Positions 27,305 to 35,640 of a stretch of 40,381 nucleotides of DNA are shown here, in pieces. Within the stretch, counting starts at the first letter, position 1, and each line of letters begins with the position of its first letter. The stretch is from JALZAA01 sp035316025 (GTDB taxonomy: Bacteria; Actinomycetota; Acidimicrobiia; IMCC26256; JACDBD01). Location of the stretch: the NCBI GenBank assembly GCA_035316025.1, contig DATFXL010000080.1:1-40381 (forward strand), read 5' to 3'. A model generated the notes under the pieces. The model did not search any database and was not told where the DNA came from. It worked only from the letters and a program-made list of their open reading frames with translations. Made by a program: the position numbers and the translations under genes.

Positions 27305-27541
27305 ATGCCCACGATCGTGGTCATCACCGAAGATCGGCACGAAGGGACGCGGCTCGCGATCACCATGCCGCGCTCGCTGCTCGAGGAGGTCCTCGAGCAT
27401 GGCGAAGGACGGTGGGGACAAGGCGAAGGTCTCTGGCTCGATTTCTCCCCGCAGTTCGACACAACGAAGGACCTCGCTCGGGTCGAATTCGAACTGGCTG
27501 ACGAAGAGAGCTGCCTGACCGATACGGATTCCAGCCGCTAA
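27305..27541 (+). CDS. Small protein of unknown function
   Basis: 78 residues from ATG 27305. It shows a strand (PTIVVITEDR), a helix ITMPRSLLEEVLEHGEGRW and two further strands (EGLWLDFSPQF, ARVEFELADEE). Codon third-position GC is high and there is a fold-like alternation, so it looks real despite a weak ribosome site. No family recognised. It stands alone between the gap on its left and a 217-bp gap before the transporter. Confidence 0.5.
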   Translation: MPTIVVITEDRHEGTRLAITMPRSLLEEVLEHGEGRWGQGEGLWLDFSPQFDTTKDLARVEFELADEESCLTDTDSSR

Positions 27542-27758
27542 TACGGACCACTGCGCGGTCCTTTCGTCATGCCTGAGGTTTGCGACTGGATCGCAGGACC
27601 ATCCCGCTGATGGAGATGCGCGACCCGACGCCCGGCTGATCAGCCGGCGCGCGAGCCGTAGCCGGCCCATTCGACGCGCCGTCCATGCCATGGGCACTGG
27701 CGGCGCGTCTCGCGGTTCCGGCACAGGTGACGTTCCGGTGATGGGATACTGACAGCCC

Positions 27759-28640
27759 GTGTCTCCCGAAGTCGCGTTCGCCATCGTGCTGGCCCTCGTG
27801 ACGGCCTTCCTCTACGCACTCAGCAACGTGCTCGAGTTGACCGAGGCGGAGCAGGTTCCCGACGAGTACGCGCTGCGCGTCGGCCTCATGACCCGATTGG
27901 TCCGCCGCCCTCGGTGGCTCCTCGGGCTCCTGTCCGACGTGTTCGGCTACATCAGCCAAGCGGCAGCCCTCGCCCTCGCCGCCGTCGTGTTCGTCGAGCC
28001 GATCCTGGCCCTCGCCATCGTCTTCTCGCTCATCCTCGGCGCGGTGATGACGAAGCGTCGGCTCCGCACCGGCGACTGGCTCTGCGCGTTGGTGCTCTCC
28101 GCCGGGCTAGCGCTCTTCCTCTATGAGGTGTCGCCCCGGGGCGGGCACGACTTCACCCCCACGGACCGGGCGGTGATCGCGGGGCCCATCGTCGTGGGTG
28201 TCGTTCTTCTGTGCATCGCGTTCGCACGGCCGACGCGCGGCGCGCCCAGGGCGGCGCTGCTCGGGATCGCCGCCGGGATCGCGTTCGGCGCGGCGGCGGT
28301 GCTTACCAAGGGAGTGGTCCACTACCTGGGCCAGGGCGTGTTCGCGTGGGTTCCGCACTGGGAGTCCTACGCGCTCGCACTGGCGTCGATCGGTGGCGTG
28401 ATCATCGGTCAGAGCGCGTTCCAGACGGGTGCGCTCGCGGCGTCCGTGGGTGCAACCGAGTCCACCGCGCCGATCTCGGCCGCCATCCTCGGTCTCGTGC
28501 TCCTTGACGAGCGCGTCTTCTTCAACAACGCGTTCGAGGTGTCGGCCGTCGTGGTCTCCGTGATCATGGTTCTCTTCGGCATCGCCGCGCTGGCGCGCGC
28601 GGAGGAGCGCGTGGTCGCCGACACGCCGGCGACGGCCTGA
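27759..28640 (+). CDS. DMT-superfamily (EamA-like) membrane transporter
   Basis: 293 residues, nine to ten hydrophobic helices, starting at a GTG. The first helix FAIVLALVTAFLYALSNVLE and the last half SAAILGLVLLDERVFF with a glycine-rich helix match small-drug/metabolite transporters with two repeats. Substrate unknown. It is a single-gene unit; 208 bp of spacer follow before the convergent phosphatase, in which I see only a weak copy of the operator (28838-28852). Confidence 0.8.
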   Translation: MSPEVAFAIVLALVTAFLYALSNVLELTEAEQVPDEYALRVGLMTRLVRRPRWLLGLLSDVFGYISQAAALALAAVVFVEPILALAIVFSLILGAVMTKRRLRTGDWLCALVLSAGLALFLYEVSPRGGHDFTPTDRAVIAGPIVVGVVLLCIAFARPTRGAPRAALLGIAAGIAFGAAAVLTKGVVHYLGQGVFAWVPHWESYALALASIGGVIIGQSAFQTGALAASVGATESTAPISAAILGLVLLDERVFFNNAFEVSAVVVSVIMVLFGIAALARAEERVVADTPATA

Positions 28641-28848
28641 CCGAGTGCGCACCCGGCGGGGCTGATCGAGAAAAGAGGAGACCGGCTTCGGCGGGCCGGC
28701 CAGTAGACGGGTTATGGCGCCGGCACGCGCGACGTCCTGTGGCCCTTCCACACCTTCGACGGGGCCTGAGCTGGCTCGACAACTGGTGCTAATGGCCTCC
28801 GACCTGCGGAAGCACGCGGACGGGGGGCCGTGTCGGTCCGACGGGGCG

Positions 28849-29592
28849 TCAGGCGAGCATCCCGGCGCGGAGCGCGGCGACCGCGTCGGGCGCCAGGCCG
28901 TGGCGCTCGAGGTAGCCCTCGACCGAGCCGTGCTCGGCGCGGAGTCGCTCGAGGACGGCGAGCATCGTCGTCGCCTCGGCGACGAGCAGCGCATGGTCGG
29001 CCACCTCGGGATCGACGCCACGCGCCGCGGCGCGAGCCCGGTTCCGCTCGAGCAGCACGGGCAGGTTCTCGGCGGTGAGGGCGTAGTCGGCGGCGATGGC
29101 GTCGTCGTCCACACCGAGCGCGCCGAGGACGAGCGCGGCCACGAGCCCGGTGCGGTCCTTCCCGCCGGCGCAGAAGAACACGACGGGATGCCCGTCAGCA
29201 TCGGCGATCAGCTCGACGACGGCGGCGAAGCGATCGCCGAATCGCTCGAGCATCAGCACGTAGATCTCGTCGAGCCCGCGCTCGGGCATCGGCGCGTCGT
29301 CGGGACGGCGGCGGGTCTCGTCGACGATCGGGCGGTGGTGCACCGCGACGCCCGCCTCCAGGAGGGGCCGATGCGGGTGGTCGTCCACCTCGTGGCCGGC
29401 CCGCAGGTCGACGGCCGTGCGCAGGGCGAGCGCGTCGACGATGTATGTGATGTCGGTGTCGCTGACCGACGCCAGCGAGTCGCTGCGGAACAGCCGGCCC
29501 GTGCGTACGGCGCGGCCGCCGGCGGCGGCGTAGCCCCCCACGTCCCGGAAGTTGGCGGGACCCTCGAGCGCGACGTGGCGGGTGGCGGTCAG
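28849..29592 (-). CDS. Protein-tyrosine phosphatase (Y_phosphatase3-type)
   Basis: About 247 residues. The N-terminal RHVALEGPANFRDVGGYA is the family start, followed by GRLFRSDSL; the P-loop FFCAGGKDRTG holds the nucleophilic Cys (HC is changed to FC). An Ala/Glu-rich helical C-terminus ends LRAGMLA. No ATG, GTG or TTG lies where the N-terminus should begin: the only candidate is CTG at 29592, which overlaps the upstream TGA (CTGA). In-frame ATG 29700 would add 36 arginine-rich residues. Likely coupled to the amidohydrolase; the true start needs checking. Confidence 0.75.
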   Translation of the reverse strand: MTATRHVALEGPANFRDVGGYAAAGGRAVRTGRLFRSDSLASVSDTDITYIVDALALRTAVDLRAGHEVDDHPHRPLLEAGVAVHHRPIVDETRRRPDDAPMPERGLDEIYVLMLERFGDRFAAVVELIADADGHPVVFFCAGGKDRTGLVAALVLGALGVDDDAIAADYALTAENLPVLLERNRARAAARGVDPEVADHALLVAEATTMLAVLERLRAEHGSVEGYLERHGLAPDAVAALRAGMLA

Positions 29593-30782
29593 AGGTCCAG
29601 CTCGAGCATGCGGATGGCGTTGCCGCGCACAAGCTTGTACACGACGTGGTCGGGCAGACCGGCCATGAGCTCCTGGGCGACCTCCTTCGTGTGCGGCCAC
29701 GTCGAGTCGGTATGGGGATAGTCGGTCTCGAACGTCGTGTTGTCGACGCCGATGGTCTCGAGCGACTCGATGCCGTGCCGGTCGCGGAAGAAGCAGCCGA
29801 AGACCTGCCGGTAGTAGTAGGTGGACGGCGGGTCAGGCACGATGTCGCGAACACCGCCCCAGGCGCGGTGCTCGAGCCACACGTCGTCGGCTCGTTCGAG
29901 GATGTACGGGATCCAGCCGATCTGACCCTCGCTGTATGCAAGCTTGAGCGTCGGGAACCGCACGAGTACGCCAGAGAACAAGAAGTCGGTGAGCGATGAC
30001 ATGGCGTTGCCGAAGCTCAACGTGGCCGCGACCGCGACGGGGGCGTCGCCCGAGGTGGCCGGCATCTTCGACGACGAGCCGATGTGCATGCACACGACCG
30101 TTCCTGTATCGGCACAGGCGGCGAAGAACGGGTCCCACTGGCCGGTGTGGATGCTCGGCAGGCCGAGGACGGCGGGGATCTCGCTGAAGCACACGGCGCG
30201 CGCGCCGCGGGCCGCATTGCGGCGCACCTCGGCGGCGGCGAGCTCGGCATCCCACAGCGGGATGATCGGCAACGGGATCAGGCGACCGCCGCTTCCGGCG
30301 CACCACTCATCGACCATCCAGTCGTTGTACGCGTAGACGCACGCCTCGGCGAGCTCGCGGTCCTCCGCTTCCAGGAACGTCTGGCCGCAGAAGCGAGGAA
30401 ACGTCGGGAACGACAACGACGCCTCCACCCAGTTCAGCTCCATGTCCTCGACGCGCGCCTTCGGTTCGTAGCAGCCGGGCCGCATCTCGGCGTAGGTCAT
30501 CGGCGTCATCGTCATCTCGTCGCGGTCGTAGCCGACGGCGGCCACGTGCCGCTTGTGGATGTAGACGAGGTCTTCGTAGACCCAGCAGTCCGCCTGCGGG
30601 CCGTCGGGGTCGAAGGTCTGCTCGTACGTGCCGCCGCCGACGTGGCGCACGCTGCCGATGCCCCGTCGTTCGACCCGCGGCGCCCGGTCGCGGTACCTCG
30701 CCGGCAGCCACCGTTCCCAGACGTGCGGTGGCTCGACCACGTGGTCGTCGACGCTGACGATCTTGGGAAAGTCGTCCGCCAC
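29589..30782 (-). CDS. Amidohydrolase family 2 protein, copy 3
   Basis: 397 residues. Closest to copy 1 (9019): it begins KIVSVDDHVVEPPHVWERWLP, has VVCMHIGSSSKMP and the C-terminal TDYPHTDSTWPHT, all metal or acid residues being shared. The GTG 30782 start has GGAGGAG about six bases upstream. It is followed by the coupled phosphatase and preceded by a TGACG palindrome (30807-30821). It is likely a hydrolase or decarboxylase of a cyclic or aromatic acid. Confidence 0.9.
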   Translation of the reverse strand: MADDFPKIVSVDDHVVEPPHVWERWLPARYRDRAPRVERRGIGSVRHVGGGTYEQTFDPDGPQADCWVYEDLVYIHKRHVAAVGYDRDEMTMTPMTYAEMRPGCYEPKARVEDMELNWVEASLSFPTFPRFCGQTFLEAEDRELAEACVYAYNDWMVDEWCAGSGGRLIPLPIIPLWDAELAAAEVRRNAARGARAVCFSEIPAVLGLPSIHTGQWDPFFAACADTGTVVCMHIGSSSKMPATSGDAPVAVAATLSFGNAMSSLTDFLFSGVLVRFPTLKLAYSEGQIGWIPYILERADDVWLEHRAWGGVRDIVPDPPSTYYYRQVFGCFFRDRHGIESLETIGVDNTTFETDYPHTDSTWPHTKEVAQELMAGLPDHVVYKLVRGNAIRMLELDL

Positions 30783-30806
30783 GTGCTCCTCCGGCGCGGC
30801 ACTGAC

Positions 30807-30821
30807 CTGACGGGTCGTCAG
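30807..30821. promoter_or_regulatory. Palindromic operator CTGACG-GGT-CGTCAG, site 2
   Basis: A perfect 6+3+6 inverted repeat, 25 bp upstream of amidohydrolase copy 3. It differs from site 1 only in one spacer base and in the flanks. Confidence 0.65.
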
Positions 30822-30849
30822 ATCCTAGCGCCCGCCCGCCGCCGCTCGG

Positions 30850-32337
30850 TCAGTCGCACTTGGTGCCGGTCGGCGGGGGCTGGAGAGTGACGAGATACTT
30901 CACGACGTTGTCGTCGACGCAGCTGTTGAACGCGGTGACGAACGCGGTGTGCTGGGTGCCCTCGGCGGTGAGGAGCACCCCGGACGAGATCTCCCCGGCG
31001 AGCCCCTGCGCCCATTTCAACGGCGTCGCGGGGTCGTTGGTCGTGCCGACGACCAGGATCGGCGGCGTGCCGTCGATCCTGACGGGCGCGACGTTCGGGA
31101 CCGGCGGCACCGGCCAGTACGCGCACACGAGCCCGGCGTTGAGGAGCGCGACGCCGACGCGCGGCGCGACGGCACGGAACTCTGGCTCCGCGGCTTGATA
31201 GACGTCGGGCCCTCCCACTGCCGGTCCGTCGCGGCAGCCGATGGCCCAGAACGCAGGCTGCGACGAGTCGTAGGAGCCGTCCTCGTGCCGGCCGGTGTAC
31301 TCGTCCGAGAGGGCAAGGAGGCGTTCACCGTTGCCGCGGGCGGCATCCGCCAAGGCTTGCTCGAACCGCGAGTAGCCCTCCGTCCCCGAGTACAGAGCCT
31401 GCGCGACACCGAGGTCGAACTCGCCGCCTCCGAGCGTCCGACCGTCGTGGGCCGGCAACGGTCGGGCGTCGACCTGGGCCGCGAGACGGTCGAAGGCGCC
31501 GGCGGCATCGCCACCGCTGAAGAAGGGACACCTCCGGTTCTGCGAGCACTGGGCGAGGAAGGCGTCGAGCGAACGTTCGAAGCCGGCCGCCTGCTCGGCG
31601 CCGATCTGGAGCGCGCCGAGATTCGGGTCGATGGCGCCGTCGAGGACGAGCGCGCGCACCTTTGTAGGGAACAACTTGGCGTAGAGGGTGCCGAGGTACG
31701 TGCCGTAGGAGTACCCAACGTACGTGAGCTTGTTGTCGCCCACCGCCTGGCGGATACGGTCCATGTCGCGGACCGTGCTCTCACTCGACACGTACGGCAG
31801 CACCTTGCCGCTGCGCGCTTCACACGATTGCGCCAATTGCTGGAGCCGGTTGTCCAGGTCGGTGCGCTCTGCCGGCGTGTCCGGCGAGTAGTCGGCGGAG
31901 AAGACATCGTCCAGGTTGTTCTCGCATTTCACCGGCGACGTGCCCCCGCTCCCCCGGGGGTCGAAGCCGACGATGTCAAAACGTTGCCGAAGCGCGTCCG
32001 GCAGCGCGCTGGCGAAGTCGCGCGCGAAGTGCGTTCCCGGCGCGCCGGGGCCACCTGGGTTCAACAGCAGCGACCCGATGCGCTTCTTCTGGTCGGTGGC
32101 GCGAACCCTCAGCAACGCGACCTTGATCGTCCGGCCGTTGTCGGGATGGTCGTAGTCGAGGGGGACGGTGAGCTTGGCGCATTCGTTGTCGCCCCCGCAG
32201 CGCTTCCACTGGAGCCTGGTACCGGGCGCAGCCTTCGGGGTGGCCTCGGTCGATGCATCGGCGACGGACCCTGCGGCGACACCGAGGAACGCGATCGCGA
32301 GACAGAGCGCGACGGCGAGAGCGCGGCGCGAGGGCAC
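30850..32337 (-). CDS. Secreted alpha/beta hydrolase, S33 type with TAP-like C-terminus
   Basis: 495 residues. N-terminal signal peptide (RRALAVALCLAIAFLGVAAG), then LLLNPGGPGAPG and VGFDPRGSGG, the oxyanion region. The nucleophile elbow YVGYSYGTYLG gives the Ser; the TTNDPATP Asp and GTQHTAF His lie near the C-terminus. This is the tripeptidyl aminopeptidase-like fold of actinobacteria. The start (GTG 32337) is chosen from the signal peptide; a longer frame reaches 32490. It is divergent from the methyltransferase at 32664. Confidence 0.85.
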   Translation of the reverse strand: MPSRRALAVALCLAIAFLGVAAGSVADASTEATPKAAPGTRLQWKRCGGDNECAKLTVPLDYDHPDNGRTIKVALLRVRATDQKKRIGSLLLNPGGPGAPGTHFARDFASALPDALRQRFDIVGFDPRGSGGTSPVKCENNLDDVFSADYSPDTPAERTDLDNRLQQLAQSCEARSGKVLPYVSSESTVRDMDRIRQAVGDNKLTYVGYSYGTYLGTLYAKLFPTKVRALVLDGAIDPNLGALQIGAEQAAGFERSLDAFLAQCSQNRRCPFFSGGDAAGAFDRLAAQVDARPLPAHDGRTLGGGEFDLGVAQALYSGTEGYSRFEQALADAARGNGERLLALSDEYTGRHEDGSYDSSQPAFWAIGCRDGPAVGGPDVYQAAEPEFRAVAPRVGVALLNAGLVCAYWPVPPVPNVAPVRIDGTPPILVVGTTNDPATPLKWAQGLAGEISSGVLLTAEGTQHTAFVTAFNSCVDDNVVKYLVTLQPPPTGTKCD

Positions 32338-32663
32338 GACGACGGAGCTTACGGCCGCCTGCTCGCGTGACGGCCGCGGGCGGCTCCGATCCCGATGCGG
32401 GATGATGGCGCGCTCGGCAGCGTCGCGGTGAGGAACGGATGAGACCTCTCGACGGAACGGTGGCGCTGATTTGACCGATGCTTCACACATGCGGCCCGCT
32501 GATCCCGGTGCCCGCCCATCCCGTGAAGGAAGGTCGGGTGGACGTATGGGAGAGGCCGGGCGCGACGGCGCCGACGCCGCACGTCGAGGCGCTGCAGCGC
32601 GCCGGCGCCCTCGAGGCCATGCTGTTCGAAGCGTGCGTGCGTCGCGCGGCTGAGCGCTGACCC
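32338..32663. other. 326-bp divergent intergenic stretch
   Basis: Promoters for the secreted hydrolase and the methyltransferase should lie here. A 60-codon open frame (32478-32660) is present but unconvincing. No repeats or clear operators were seen. Confidence 0.4.
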
Positions 32664-33332
32664 GTGGACCTGTCGACGCGCATCCCCGAGCCCGAGCTCA
32701 TGGATACCGCTGAGCAGGCCCGCGCCTATGCCGCCGCCGACTTCACGGAGCCGCACGATGCGTTCGTCGCTCGGTTCCGGGAGCGGTTCCCAGAGTTCAG
32801 CACCGGTCGGGCGCTGGACCTCGGCTGCGGCACTGCCGACGTGACCGTGCGCTTCGCGCGCGCCTATCCGGGGGTGCATGTTCGCGGCGTCGACGGCGCG
32901 CCGGCGATGCTCGCGGAAGGTCTGGAGCTCGTGCGAACGTCCCGTCTCGGTGAACGCGTCTCGCTCGAGCTGATCCGACTCCCCGATCCGGCGCTCGCCG
33001 GAACGAGATACGACGCTGTGATCTCGAACAGCCTCTTGCACCACCTGGCTGATCCAGGCGTGCTGTGGGCGGCCGTCGCCGCCACCGCACACGACCGCGC
33101 GCCGGTGTTCGTCATGGACCTGCGCCGCCCCGCGAGCACCGACGCGGCGCAGGAGCTGGTCGACACGTACGCGGCAGAGGAGTCGCCCGTGTTGCGAGAC
33201 GACTTCTACCGGTCGCTGTGCGCCGCGTACACGCCGGACGAGGTGCAGGCACAAATCGTCGACTCCGGGCTCGCCGGCCTGGGCGTCGAGCGGGCCGGCG
33301 ACCGTCACCTCCTCGCGTGGGGCACGCGCTAG
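32664..33332 (+). CDS. Class I SAM-dependent methyltransferase
   Basis: 222 residues. The SAM loop ALDLGCGTADVTVRFARAYP is followed by an acidic residue in GVDGAPAMLAEG, and SNSLLHHLADP is the motif-II region. The GTG start at 32664 has only a weak ribosome site. The gene shares 4 bp of 3' end with the convergent alcohol dehydrogenase. Its substrate is unknown. Confidence 0.85.
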   Translation: MDLSTRIPEPELMDTAEQARAYAAADFTEPHDAFVARFRERFPEFSTGRALDLGCGTADVTVRFARAYPGVHVRGVDGAPAMLAEGLELVRTSRLGERVSLELIRLPDPALAGTRYDAVISNSLLHHLADPGVLWAAVAATAHDRAPVFVMDLRRPASTDAAQELVDTYAAEESPVLRDDFYRSLCAAYTPDEVQAQIVDSGLAGLGVERAGDRHLLAWGTR

Positions 33333-34426
33333 GCGGGCGCGATCACCCCGTGCACGGGCGGAGAGAGGTCGCCTTCACCGGCGAGGCCACGGATCAGCTC
33401 CTCGGCGCCGTCGAGTCCGACGACGCGGCGCGGCAGTTCGGCAAACGGGTACCGGGCCCGGGCGAGAAGGTCGAGCGCGGCTCGGTAGGCGGCGGAGTCG
33501 ACGCCGAGGGCGCCGACGATCCGCAGCTCCTTGAACACGACGTGGTCGGCCTGGAACTCGGGCACGGGACCGCCGCGGGTTCCGGCGACGACGACCGTGC
33601 CGGCCGGCCGGGCGAGGGCAACGGCCTGTCCGAGCGCCTCGGGAGCCTTGGCGGTCACGTCGACGACGACGTCGGCGAGTCCGCCGGTAGCGGCGCGCAG
33701 CACCCGCACTGGATCGGCGTCCGTGACGTCGACGACCAGGTCGGCGCCGAAGTCGCCGGCGACGGCGAGGCGCTCGGCGTCGCGCGGCCCGCGGCCGGTG
33801 ACCATCACGAACGCGGCGCCGGCCTCCTTCGCCGCCGCCGCCGCCGAGAGGCCCCGCACGCCCGGCCCGAGCACGGCGACGACGTCACCGGGGCGGGTGC
33901 CCGGCACGGTGACCGCCCATCGGACGCCGGCGCCGACCGGGTTGAACAGTGTTGCGACGACCGGGTCGAGACCTTCGGGCACCCGGTGCACGATGGCGTC
34001 GGGCCCGAGGTACTGCGTCTGTGCGTAGCCGCCCCAAAGGCCGGGTGGACGTTCGACGGGGATGTAGCCGTACATGTCGCCGAGGCCGTGCCGCTCGCAG
34101 CGCTGGTACGCGCCCGAGCGGCAGGCGTCGCAGACGCGGCACGACTGGAACACCTCCACCGCGACACGTTGGCCGCCCCCGATGCCCCACCGGCGGGCAG
34201 CTGCGTCGCCGATCGCCTCGATCACGCCCACCGCCTCGTGCCCGGGCACGAACGCGAAGCCGGCCGGCAGGTGACCCGTGTACTGCTCGTGGTCGGTGCC
34301 GCACAGCCCGCACGCCTCGACGCGCAGCAGGGCATCGTCGTCGCCGGTCTCGGGGACGGCGAGCTCGCGAGCGACGAGCGTGCGCGGCTGCTCGAGTACC
34401 AACGCGCGCGCCGACCGGGTCGACAC
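33329..34426 (-). CDS. Zinc-dependent alcohol dehydrogenase (MDR)
   Basis: 365 residues. The catalytic zinc residues are visible in GLCGTDHEQYTG and PGHEAVG; four structural-zinc cysteines are in CRVCDACRSGAYQRC. The nucleotide fold VAVLGPGVRGLSA lies near residue 180. Reaction: NAD(P)-linked oxidation of an alcohol or its reverse. The GTG start at 34426 has no good ribosome site. Only 41 bp separate it from ogt upstream, so it may share the ECF sigma operon. Confidence 0.9.
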   Translation of the reverse strand: MSTRSARALVLEQPRTLVARELAVPETGDDDALLRVEACGLCGTDHEQYTGHLPAGFAFVPGHEAVGVIEAIGDAAARRWGIGGGQRVAVEVFQSCRVCDACRSGAYQRCERHGLGDMYGYIPVERPPGLWGGYAQTQYLGPDAIVHRVPEGLDPVVATLFNPVGAGVRWAVTVPGTRPGDVVAVLGPGVRGLSAAAAAKEAGAAFVMVTGRGPRDAERLAVAGDFGADLVVDVTDADPVRVLRAATGGLADVVVDVTAKAPEALGQAVALARPAGTVVVAGTRGGPVPEFQADHVVFKELRIVGALGVDSAAYRAALDLLARARYPFAELPRRVVGLDGAEELIRGLAGEGDLSPPVHGVIAPA

Positions 34427-34467
34427 GGCCCGGAGGCTAGCGCCGCGTCAGGTGAGCGTCCTGTGCG

Positions 34468-35127
34468 CTACCGCCGCCGGCCGGGCTCGAGCGGCCGACG
34501 GCGGGGCGTTGTCTCGTTGCTTCGCTCCAGGTCGAGCAGGAACGCCTTGCGCTCGGGGCCGCCGCCGTAGTTGCCGACCCCCCCGGCGGCGGGCACGACA
34601 CGGTGGCACGGCACGACGATCGCGATGGGGTTGGACCCGACCGCGTTCCCGACGGCTCGGGCCGCGGTCGGCTTCCCGACCTCCTCGGCGAGGGCGCCGT
34701 AGGTCGTGACCTGCCCCGTGGGGATGCGCGCCGTGGCCTCGAGCACCCGGCGCCGGAACCCACTCGTGAGCGACCAGTCGACGGCGATGTCGAACGCTCG
34801 CCGCCGGCCCGTGAAGTACTCGTCGAGCTCGCGGCGTACGGGGTCGAGGCGGCCCTGTGCCACGACGACGCGGGGTGAGATGCGCTCGGCCAGCTCGTCG
34901 AGCACGCGCTCGGGGTCGAACGCCAGGCGGACCAGGCCCTGCGGGGTCACCGCCACCAGGAGATCGCCGACGGGCGAGTCGACCGTCGACACGGCCACGT
35001 CGACGAGGCCGGCACGATCTGCGGCGACGACGGCGGAGAGGGCGGCCGCTCCGGCCGGGGCATCGACGTCGAGGGCGGCGCCGCGCCGCAGCGCGGCTTC
35101 GAGGTCAGACAGCTCGCTGTTCGTCAT
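34468..35127 (-). CDS. ogt: Methylated-DNA-[protein]-cysteine S-methyltransferase, N-terminal extension
   Basis: 219 residues, longer than the usual 160-180. The active-site motif PCHRVVP is present with its Cys, and the helix-turn-helix (RIPTGQVTTYGALAEEVGKPTAARAVGNAVGSNP) is intact, so it should demethylate O6-methylguanine. About 50 extra N-terminal residues (LEAALRRGAALDVDAP) precede the usual VDSPVGDLLVAV. ATG 35127 has AAGGAG about nine bases upstream. It overlaps the sigma-factor gene by 23 bp. The extra segment could be an anti-sigma-like interaction domain, which is inference. Confidence 0.9.
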   Translation of the reverse strand: MTNSELSDLEAALRRGAALDVDAPAGAAALSAVVAADRAGLVDVAVSTVDSPVGDLLVAVTPQGLVRLAFDPERVLDELAERISPRVVVAQGRLDPVRRELDEYFTGRRRAFDIAVDWSLTSGFRRRVLEATARIPTGQVTTYGALAEEVGKPTAARAVGNAVGSNPIAIVVPCHRVVPAAGGVGNYGGGPERKAFLLDLERSNETTPRRRPLEPGRRR

Positions 35128-35587
35128 CTGCGTACTCCTTTCGTAGGCGCGCAAGCCCTTCGCGCACGTTCTGGCGTGCCGCTGCGTCCGAGATGTCGAG
35201 GATGCGCCCGACTTCGCGGAAGGGGAGGTCGGAGACGAACCGCAGCACGATGGCAGCGCGCTGCTTGGGCGGGAGCTCGCCCACGGCCTTCCACAACCCG
35301 GGATCGGGCACGGTGACCGCGGGGGACGGCTGCTCGGGCAGCTCGGCCGACGGCACCGGCCGCCGGGCCCGGCCCCGATGCGCGTCGATGGCCTTGCGGT
35401 GGGCGATCGTCAGCACCCACGCCCGGAGGTTCGAGCCGTCCTCGAGACGTGGGTACGCCCGCAACGCGGCGACGAACGTCTCCTGGAGACAGTCGTCGGC
35501 GGCGTCGGGTCCGACCGAGAACAGGAGGAACCGGTACACCGGGTCCCGGTGGTGCTCGAGAAAGGTCTGGAACGGGGGCGGGCTCAC
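35105..35587 (-). CDS. ECF RNA polymerase sigma factor (sigma-70 family)
   Basis: 160 residues. Region 2: FLEHHRDPVYRFLLFSVGPDAADDCLQETFVAALRAYPR. Region 4: LPPKQRAAIVLRFVSDLPFREVGRILDISDAAARQNVREGLARLRK, a clear helix-turn-helix. No anti-sigma gene follows; instead ogt overlaps its 3' end by 23 bp. The start GTG 35587 is 54 bp from the cyclase-family stop (35641), so it could be co-transcribed with the catabolic operon upstream. Confidence 0.9.
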   Translation of the reverse strand: MSPPPFQTFLEHHRDPVYRFLLFSVGPDAADDCLQETFVAALRAYPRLEDGSNLRAWVLTIAHRKAIDAHRGRARRPVPSAELPEQPSPAVTVPDPGLWKAVGELPPKQRAAIVLRFVSDLPFREVGRILDISDAAARQNVREGLARLRKEYADDEQRAV

Positions 35588-35640
35588 ACTCTCTTCAACG
35601 CTCCGGGGGCCGGGTTCGTGAGATGGGTCGCCGGATTTCC

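Noticed and set aside
32478..32660. 60-codon open frame before the methyltransferase
   Set aside because: Weak ribosome site and no fold-like pattern; a short GC-rich frame is expected by chance.
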